Positions 43,881 through 48,784 of a stretch of DNA of 48,784 nucleotides are shown here, piece by piece (positions within the stretch are counted from its first letter, which is position 1; every line of letters begins with the position of its first letter). The position numbers and the translations under genes are program-made. The stretch is from positions 1 through 48,784 of the forward strand of contig JAGWOZ010000006.1 in the NCBI GenBank assembly GCA_028870715.1. Direction: 5' to 3'. The notes below the pieces were generated by a model. It did not search any database, was not told the origin of the DNA, and saw nothing but the letters and a program-made list of their open reading frames with translations. This DNA is from Betaproteobacteria bacterium. Its GTDB lineage: Bacteria; Pseudomonadota; Gammaproteobacteria; Burkholderiales; Burkholderiaceae_C.

Positions 43881-45253
43881 AAACGTCGATCACCATCCGC
43901 CTAGCGCGCGGCGTGACCGCCCTGGGCCTGTGTGGCCTGCTGTTCTCCTGTGCGAGCTACCGCCCAAAACCGCTGCCGACCCAGGCGCAATGGAATGACC
44001 GGACACAACTGCACGTCGATGCGCGCGACATCGCGCTACCGGCGCTGGCCGCGCAGCGCATCGACCTGGATGCGCCATGGACCATGCAAGCGGTCGCCGC
44101 GCTGGCCGTGCTCAACAGCCCGGCGTTGCGAGACGCACGGGATGAGGAGGGCGTGGCCCGCGCCCAAGCCTTTGCGGCCGGGTTGCTGCCGGATCCGCAG
44201 TTCATCGCATCGCGCCAGATTCCCCAAGGCAATTCCGGCAGTCCGACAACGACGGCCTACAACCTCGGGTTGAGCCTGAGCGTAGGCCGCCTGATCACGC
44301 GTGGTGCCGCCGTGTCGGCGGGCAGGGCGCACGTGCGCCAGGTCAACCTGCAGATTCTCTGGCTGGAATGGCAGACAGCCGCAGCGGCCGAGGCTGACTA
44401 CGTCGCCATAGTCGGACTGCGTGAGCGCTGCGCCCTGCTGCGAGCGCAGCGCAACGCGGTTCTCAAGCGCTTGCACCGCGACCGCAGCGAACAGAAGGCC
44501 GGTACTGAGCCGCGCACCACGGCAGATGCCGATCTGGTCGATCTGCAGGCCCTTCAACAACAGCTTGCTGCCGACGCCCTGCAACGCCAGGCGCGCCTCG
44601 CCAAACTCGATGCACTGCTCGGGCTGCGCCCGGGTACACCACTGAACCTTGCAGGGCTGCCGCGCCCAGATCCCGATGCAGTGCGTGCCGCAGCAGCGGC
44701 ATTGCACCATCTGGGTACGATCCGCCCCGATCTGATGGCCTTGCAGGCCGGCTACCAGAGCCAGGAGCAAAAACTGCGCGAGGCGGTGCTGTCGCAGTTC
44801 CCCTCGGTGGGACTCAGCATTTCGCGCACGCGTGATACCTCGGACGTCCATACCGTCGGCTTCGGACTCACCTTCAGGTTGCCGATATTCAATGGCAGCC
44901 GTGGCGCCATCGCGGTACAGACTGCCACGCGGCAGGCGCTTTATGATGCGTACGCTTTGCGCCTGCGCCAGTCTCGCGCCGAAATCGAGCAGCTTTTCGC
45001 CGACATCCGATTGCTGCGCCAGCAACATGGCATGCTGCGCGCAGCGCTGCCGGCGTTGCACGCAGCGGCACAGGCCACGGATGCGGCACTGAGGCAAGGG
45101 GACGTGACGCTGCCCCAGGCACAGGCCCAGCGCCGGGCTTTGCTGGACCAGCGCCTTGCCTTGGAGACCAACGCGCAGCAGCTTGTCCAACAGACTGTGG
45201 CGCTGCAGTTGCTGACCGGACGCGGAGTGTTCGCGCCGGCCAACGTGCGATGA
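43877..45253 (+). CDS. Outer-membrane efflux protein (TolC/OprM-type lipoprotein)
   Basis: A 458-residue outer-membrane factor. The signal peptide ends in the lipobox LFSC with Cys25, as in OprM- and CusC-type channels. Two repeats of long amphipathic, Ala/Gln-rich helices follow (about 70-250 and 270-450), with conserved NSPALRDARDE near 78, GLSLSVGRLI near 132 and the strand-like GFGLTFRLPIF near 330. It forms the trimeric exit duct for the RND pump. It is the last gene of the five-gene operon; the next gene is convergent, 468 bases away. Confidence 0.92.
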   Translation: MKTSITIRLARGVTALGLCGLLFSCASYRPKPLPTQAQWNDRTQLHVDARDIALPALAAQRIDLDAPWTMQAVAALAVLNSPALRDARDEEGVARAQAFAAGLLPDPQFIASRQIPQGNSGSPTTTAYNLGLSLSVGRLITRGAAVSAGRAHVRQVNLQILWLEWQTAAAAEADYVAIVGLRERCALLRAQRNAVLKRLHRDRSEQKAGTEPRTTADADLVDLQALQQQLAADALQRQARLAKLDALLGLRPGTPLNLAGLPRPDPDAVRAAAAALHHLGTIRPDLMALQAGYQSQEQKLREAVLSQFPSVGLSISRTRDTSDVHTVGFGLTFRLPIFNGSRGAIAVQTATRQALYDAYALRLRQSRAEIEQLFADIRLLRQQHGMLRAALPALHAAAQATDAALRQGDVTLPQAQAQRRALLDQRLALETNAQQLVQQTVALQLLTGRGVFAPANVR

Positions 45254-45721
45254 AGCGCCACGAGATGGGGCGAAACGCGATCCGGATACGCAACCAAGCA
45301 ATAGTGCTGCAAATCAACGCCGCCTGTGGCTCGTCGAAATGATGCTTGGGGTCCGTTGCGCCGTTGATGTCTCGGGATCGGCTGCATGTGCATGCACAAT
45401 GGAGCTAGGCTGGCCGCGCCCCCTACGCGCCTAGTCGATGCGCAAGGCACAACGAGTAAACCCCGAAAAGCGAAAGTCGCTCACTTGGCCCCCTCCTAAC
45501 TGTTCGGCTTCGCCTGGATGACGCTTCGCGTCAGGCCGGTTTAGGAAGGGGAATGCGCTCGCAAATGTTCAAAATCCGCTAAGGGAGACGCTGCCGGCTC
45601 ACTCTGACTCAGTCTGCCTACCAGTCACATCCTTTATTTAACATAATGCAAATATGCTCCGTTTCAGAAACGGTCAGGAACGCACAATCCCCAGTATTCT
45701 GACCGCGCGTGCCAGCGCACT
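45254..45721. other. Intergenic region with a 63-base stem-loop element
   Basis: 468 bases between convergent genes. At 45489-45551 an imperfect long hairpin is visible: CCCCCTCCTAACTGTTCGGC on the left pairs with GCCGGTTTAGGAAGGGG on the right, with small bulges. Within it are the perfect hairpins GGC-TTC-GCC and TGACG-CTTCG-CGTCA. It could be a bidirectional terminator for the two converging transcripts or a small repeat element. The rest shows no gene; an AT-richer patch is at 45632-45660. Confidence 0.45.
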
Positions 45722-46387
45722 TCACCAGTGTCCCTTCGGCCTGTCCTTGGCCATGTGGCTCTCAATCATCTGCGCTTCCAGTTTGTGTCCCCGATGCACG
45801 GCCAGCTCGAGGGCCGTGAACCCCATGGCGTTCTTCAGGTTCGGGTCTGCGCCCTCATCGAGAAGCAACTGCACGGTTGCAGATTGCCCAAAATACGCAG
45901 CCATCATCAGGGGTGTCGTCCCATTCGGCGCCGCTGCGTCGATATATGCTGCATGATCCAGCAGAAATTTGACAATCGCCGTGTGGCCGTTGGTTGCCGC
46001 GTAAGCCAAAGGGGTCCAGCCCGGCTTGTTGATTTCGGCGCCGCGCTCAACCATGCGTTTGACTAACCCAAGATCGCCCTGCAGACACGCGATCATCAAT
46101 GCATTTTCCCCACTTGGATTGAGCTGGTTGAGATTGATCTTCGGCTGCTCGATCAAAAGCTTGGCAACCTTGAGTGATTTATCTCGCAAAGCCATGTACA
46201 GAGCTGAATTTCCCTTGTCATTGACAGCGTTGGGATCGAATCCCTCCTGCAGCAAAGACTGCACGGCGCTCACGTCATCAACATCAATGGCACGGAAAAA
46301 ATCCGTGTAGGAGCCGGCGTGCGCCGCCAAGGTCGAAAGAAAAAATAATCCAATAAAAACCAATTGATAGACTATTTTCTTTAACAT
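45722..46387 (-). CDS. Ankyrin repeat protein, exported
   Basis: A 221-residue protein. Residues 1 to about 24 form a signal peptide (KK, hydrophobic core, cleavage near AHA-GS). The remainder is a stack of about six ankyrin repeats: DKGNSALYMALRDKS, SGENALMIACLQGD, GWTPLAYAATNGH, NGTTPLMMAAYFGQ and GFTALELAVHRGH are the recognisable repeat starts. Ankyrin stacks bind other proteins; a periplasmic place is predicted. The ATG at 46387 is chosen because the signal peptide starts there. It follows tatD after 62 bases, an order I associate with Burkholderiales. Confidence 0.9.
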   Translation of the reverse strand: MLKKIVYQLVFIGLFFLSTLAAHAGSYTDFFRAIDVDDVSAVQSLLQEGFDPNAVNDKGNSALYMALRDKSLKVAKLLIEQPKINLNQLNPSGENALMIACLQGDLGLVKRMVERGAEINKPGWTPLAYAATNGHTAIVKFLLDHAAYIDAAAPNGTTPLMMAAYFGQSATVQLLLDEGADPNLKNAMGFTALELAVHRGHKLEAQMIESHMAKDRPKGHW

Positions 46388-46449
46388 GTATATGAAGTGA
46401 ACGTGATCAACAACCAATCCCCATCAACGCGCGACATAAAGCTCGACTT

Positions 46450-47244
46450 TCAATTCGCTGTCGCTCGTATCTGCTTGAATAGACGCGCAAAATTTTCCTC
46501 TGTGAAGGCTTCGACGTCCTGCTCTGAGCATCCGCGAAGCTCCGCAAGACAACGCGCGACGTAGCGGGTGTAGCCAGGCTGATTGGTTTTACCGCGGTAG
46601 GGAACCGGCGCGAGGTACGGACTGTCGGTCTCCACCAGAATGCGATCTTCAGGCAATTTCTTTGCGATCTCGCGCAAATGATCGGCGTTCTTGAATGTCA
46701 GAATCCCAGAAAGCGAGATGTAGAAGCCCAGATCAAGCGCACGCCGCGCCACCTCCCAAGTCTCTGTAAAACAATGGAATACGCCTCCGACCGTATCCGC
46801 ACCCTGCTCTTTCAGGATAGCTAGGGTGTCCTCCGCAGCTGCGCGGGTATGGATGACGAGGGGTTTACCGACCTCGCGTGCAGCCTTGATGTGAGCACGA
46901 AAGCGCTCGCGCTGCCATTCCATGTCGGCAACGGTCCTACCTTCGAGTCGGTAGTAATCCAGCCCAGTCTCGCCAATTGCCACCACGCGTGGGTGGCGAG
47001 CCCGTTGCGCCAATTCCTCGACGCTCGGCTCGATCAGGCCCTCCTGGTCCGGGTGGACGCCGACCGTCGCCCAGATATGGGGATGTTGCTCGGCACACGC
47101 GAGCACGTCATCAAACTCTTCGATTTGGGTGCAGATGTTGACGGCTCGCGAAACGCCAAGTTCATGCATGCACGCCAGAACATCATCGAGCTTGTCGCGC
47201 AGACCCGGAAAATTGAGGTGACAGTGGGAGTCAGTGAGGGCCAT
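46450..47244 (-). CDS. tatD: TatD-family metal-dependent DNase/hydrolase
   Basis: A 264-residue TIM-barrel hydrolase. Metal-binding motifs in order are DSHCHLNF at 5-12 (HxH), GETGLDYY near 98, VIHTRAA near 132, HCFTETWE near 158 and VETDSPYLAPVP near 206. TatD proteins act as 3'-5' exonucleases in DNA repair or quality control. YcfH-type paralogues lie beside holB, as here. The start at 47244 is the family start; the open frame before it is unrelated. It follows pilZ by 119 bases on the same strand. Confidence 0.95.
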   Translation of the reverse strand: MALTDSHCHLNFPGLRDKLDDVLACMHELGVSRAVNICTQIEEFDDVLACAEQHPHIWATVGVHPDQEGLIEPSVEELAQRARHPRVVAIGETGLDYYRLEGRTVADMEWQRERFRAHIKAAREVGKPLVIHTRAAAEDTLAILKEQGADTVGGVFHCFTETWEVARRALDLGFYISLSGILTFKNADHLREIAKKLPEDRILVETDSPYLAPVPYRGKTNQPGYTRYVARCLAELRGCSEQDVEAFTEENFARLFKQIRATAN

Positions 47245-47363
47245 GGGGTTGAGTGCCGCTAAGTTGGCGTGTTCGACGCAGGCAAGGAAAGCGCGCAATG
47301 CGGCTCACTTCAGGCGGACCACCACGCCCTGCCTCGGCACCGGCACAATCATTCGCTCCTGGG

Positions 47364-47747
47364 TTAAAGCGTGTGGGTCGGCCGGCTCGCCGCCTCTGCG
47401 GCCGGGCCCAAAATATCTTCAATCACATGGCGCAATTGTTTCGCTTTCTCGTCTGAAGGAAAGCGCACCCCGATACCTTGAGGCTTGTTACCGGCGGCGT
47501 TGGCGGGAGTAATCCATGCAACCCTTCCAGCCACGGGAAACCGCTGCGGGTTGTCCATGATAGTTAGCAGAAGGTAGACCTCGTCACCAAGCCGGTAGCT
47601 GCGCGAGGTGGGGACGAAAATTCCGCCTTCGGCGAAAAAGGGAATGAACGCATCGTACAGCGCCGCCCTTTCCTTGATAGCGAGCTGAATGACGCTCGGT
47701 CGTGCGCTAGACGAAGCATTGACTGCAGCAGAAGAGTTGGTAGCCAT
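47364..47747 (-). CDS. pilZ: PilZ-domain type IV pilus assembly protein
   Basis: A 127-residue cytoplasmic protein. The PilZ domain spans about 20-105: AALYDAFIPFFAEGGIFVPT, then DEVYLLLTIMD and VAGRVAWITP. As in true PilZ of type IV pili, the c-di-GMP-binding RxxxR and D/NxSxxG motifs are not evident, so it probably works through protein partners of the pilus machine. The ATG follows the holB stop by one base; a GTG at 47759 would overlap it. The holB-pilZ-tatD order is the common one in beta- and gammaproteobacteria. Confidence 0.92.
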   Translation of the reverse strand: MATNSSAAVNASSSARPSVIQLAIKERAALYDAFIPFFAEGGIFVPTSRSYRLGDEVYLLLTIMDNPQRFPVAGRVAWITPANAAGNKPQGIGVRFPSDEKAKQLRHVIEDILGPAAEAASRPTHTL

Positions 47748-47748
47748 A

Positions 47749-48784
47749 TCAATGCGCACTTCGCATGAAAAGTTGCTTGAATTCTAGGACCAAACTCTCC
47801 GAAGCAAGCGCCGCATGCAGAGGGAAGTTGGCCGTGCTGCTCAATGTCGTGAGACGCTGCCAGAAGGCCTGCAGCGGCCGCGCTTCAGCCATCGTGGCAA
47901 GCTGCTCCAGAGCAGCCTTTTCGCTTGGCATGTAAACCGGGCCAAGACCAAGACGCACACGCATTAAGTCCACACTGATTTTCTGCAACGCGGCAACAGC
48001 CGCCGGCATTGCCGGGACTGGCCCCGCTTCGGCAGCAGTCACACTGCCCTGACCCGACAACACCGCTGCGAGCATTTTGCGCGCCCATTCCATCCCGCGC
48101 TGCGGCTCGGTGTCATGCACGGCATTGCGACACCAATCGGCGACTTGCTCCGCGTTGGCAAATTCCCGTGATTGCAAAAACTGCATGGCCTCAGCCCGCC
48201 CGGGGCGCGGCATCGTCATGAGGCGACAGCGACTGCGTATGGTCGGCAACACCCGATCCTGACGATGGGTTCCCATGAAAAAATAAAGACCTGGAGGCGG
48301 TTCTTCAAGTGTTTTCAGCATTGCGTTCGCCGCCGGCAATGCCATGGCATCGAGCGGATAGATCACCGCGACTTTCGAACCACCACGGTGACTAGTGCCG
48401 TGCGCCCATTCCACAAGGCCGCGAATGGCGTCGATTCCAATTTCCTTGCTCGGTGCGCGTTTTTCGCTCGCCACCGGCACTTCACTCGATTCCTGGGTGC
48501 TGACTCCCAATTCCGGCAACAGCGCGTCGGGGACGAGAATCCTCAGATCGGGATGGGTACCGGCCGCCATCAAGCGGCATGCTGCGCAGTGGCCACAGGC
48601 CTTCAGGCCCACATCCTGCCACATGCCCAACTGGGGCGATGCAGCAGCAAGCGGCGCTTCGCAAAGCGCGGCACGCGCTGCATCGTACAGTGCCTCCCAG
48701 ATCCCCAAGCCGACAGCACCGTGCAGGAGAACTGCCTGGATATCTTGACTTTTATTCAATATGTTGGATGATTTTCTTAATGTT
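47749..48784 (-). CDS. holB: DNA polymerase III delta-prime subunit (partial at edge)
   Basis: A clamp-loader subunit of at least 336 residues. The zinc site fits the Cys of ARAALCE plus ACGHCAACRLMAAGTHPD, as in E. coli HolB. The Walker A position reads LLHGAVGLGIWEAL without the usual Lys, as expected for delta-prime, which does not bind ATP productively. The arginine-finger region IRSRCRLM and the AAA-plus fold are present. The only start seen inside the window is a TTG at 48759, yet the frame stays open to base 48784, and comparison suggests about a dozen more N-terminal residues; I therefore treat the gene as running off the window. Confidence 0.93.
   Translation of the reverse strand, partial: TLRKSSNILNKSQDIQAVLLHGAVGLGIWEALYDAARAALCEAPLAAASPQLGMWQDVGLKACGHCAACRLMAAGTHPDLRILVPDALLPELGVSTQESSEVPVASEKRAPSKEIGIDAIRGLVEWAHGTSHRGGSKVAVIYPLDAMALPAANAMLKTLEEPPPGLYFFMGTHRQDRVLPTIRSRCRLMTMPRPGRAEAMQFLQSREFANAEQVADWCRNAVHDTEPQRGMEWARKMLAAVLSGQGSVTAAEAGPVPAMPAAVAALQKISVDLMRVRLGLGPVYMPSEKAALEQLATMAEARPLQAFWQRLTTLSSTANFPLHAALASESLVLEFKQLFMRSAH

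Overview
The window is GC-rich bacterial chromosome with no transposase, integrase, phage gene, tRNA, rRNA or CRISPR array that I can see. Gene content and order point to a betaproteobacterium of the Burkholderiales: holB-pilZ-tatD-ankyrin at the right end, tadA-ldcA at the left, a livHMGFK-type importer tied to acyl-CoA catabolism, and an IclR regulator. A Thiomonas-like genus is possible, but I cannot prove genus from sequence alone.

Layout. (1) 0.07-2.9 kb: two overlapping hemerythrin-type genes (the second only half a domain), a small membrane protein, tadA and ldcA. (2) 2.9-29 kb: a large catabolic locus. A minus-strand operon (7103..8305 back to 2898) encodes a two-subunit PimC/PimD-like acyl-CoA dehydrogenase, a zinc alcohol dehydrogenase, an SDR and a quinone-reductase-like MDR. 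A divergent IclR gene (8656..9480) lies behind an intergenic region with inverted repeats. Next come a minus-strand pair (ComB-like phosphatase and alpha/beta hydrolase) and a long plus-strand run. That run holds a FadJ/PimF-like hydratase-dehydrogenase, a thiolase, a DmdC-like acyl-CoA dehydrogenase, an SDR, a patatin, a CurA-like reductase, an APH-type kinase with an ACAD11-like partner, a hydrolase, an acyl-CoA ligase, and a complete branched-chain-amino-acid-type ABC importer (two permeases, two ATPases, binding protein). (3) 29.4-38 kb: single genes and short operons, including a lipoprotein, a 1-Cys peroxiredoxin, a LysE exporter, a beta-hydroxyacid dehydrogenase, a rubrerythrin-rubredoxin-rubredoxin reductase operon, two small conserved unknowns, a CapA-like protein and another lipoprotein. 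(4) 38.4-45.3 kb: a compact five-gene operon of BlaI-type repressor, M56 peptidase, RND adaptor, RND pump and outer-membrane factor, with a perfect BlaI-like operator lying between the -35 and -10 elements. (5) 45.7-48.8 kb: housekeeping genes on the minus strand (ankyrin protein, tatD, pilZ, holB running off the edge).

How the genes may work together. The catabolic locus has every step needed to import an organic acid, activate it with CoA and take it through beta-oxidation. The kinase plus ACAD11-like pair is the informative addition. In the bacterial levulinate (Lva) pathway and in mammalian ACAD10/11, such pairs phosphorylate a 4-hydroxyacyl-CoA and then remove the phosphate so that the chain can enter beta-oxidation. 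My working hypothesis is that this locus degrades a gamma-hydroxy, gamma-keto or similarly blocked (possibly dicarboxylic or cyclic-derived) acid. The second system of interest is the BlaI/M56-controlled RND efflux operon, where a regulatory module best known from beta-lactam resistance is fused by gene order to a tripartite exporter. The rubrerythrin operon, peroxiredoxin and hemerythrins together suggest a lifestyle with changing oxygen or peroxide exposure.

Coding calls are generally secure at family level. Substrates, operators and promoters are inferred from motif reading only.
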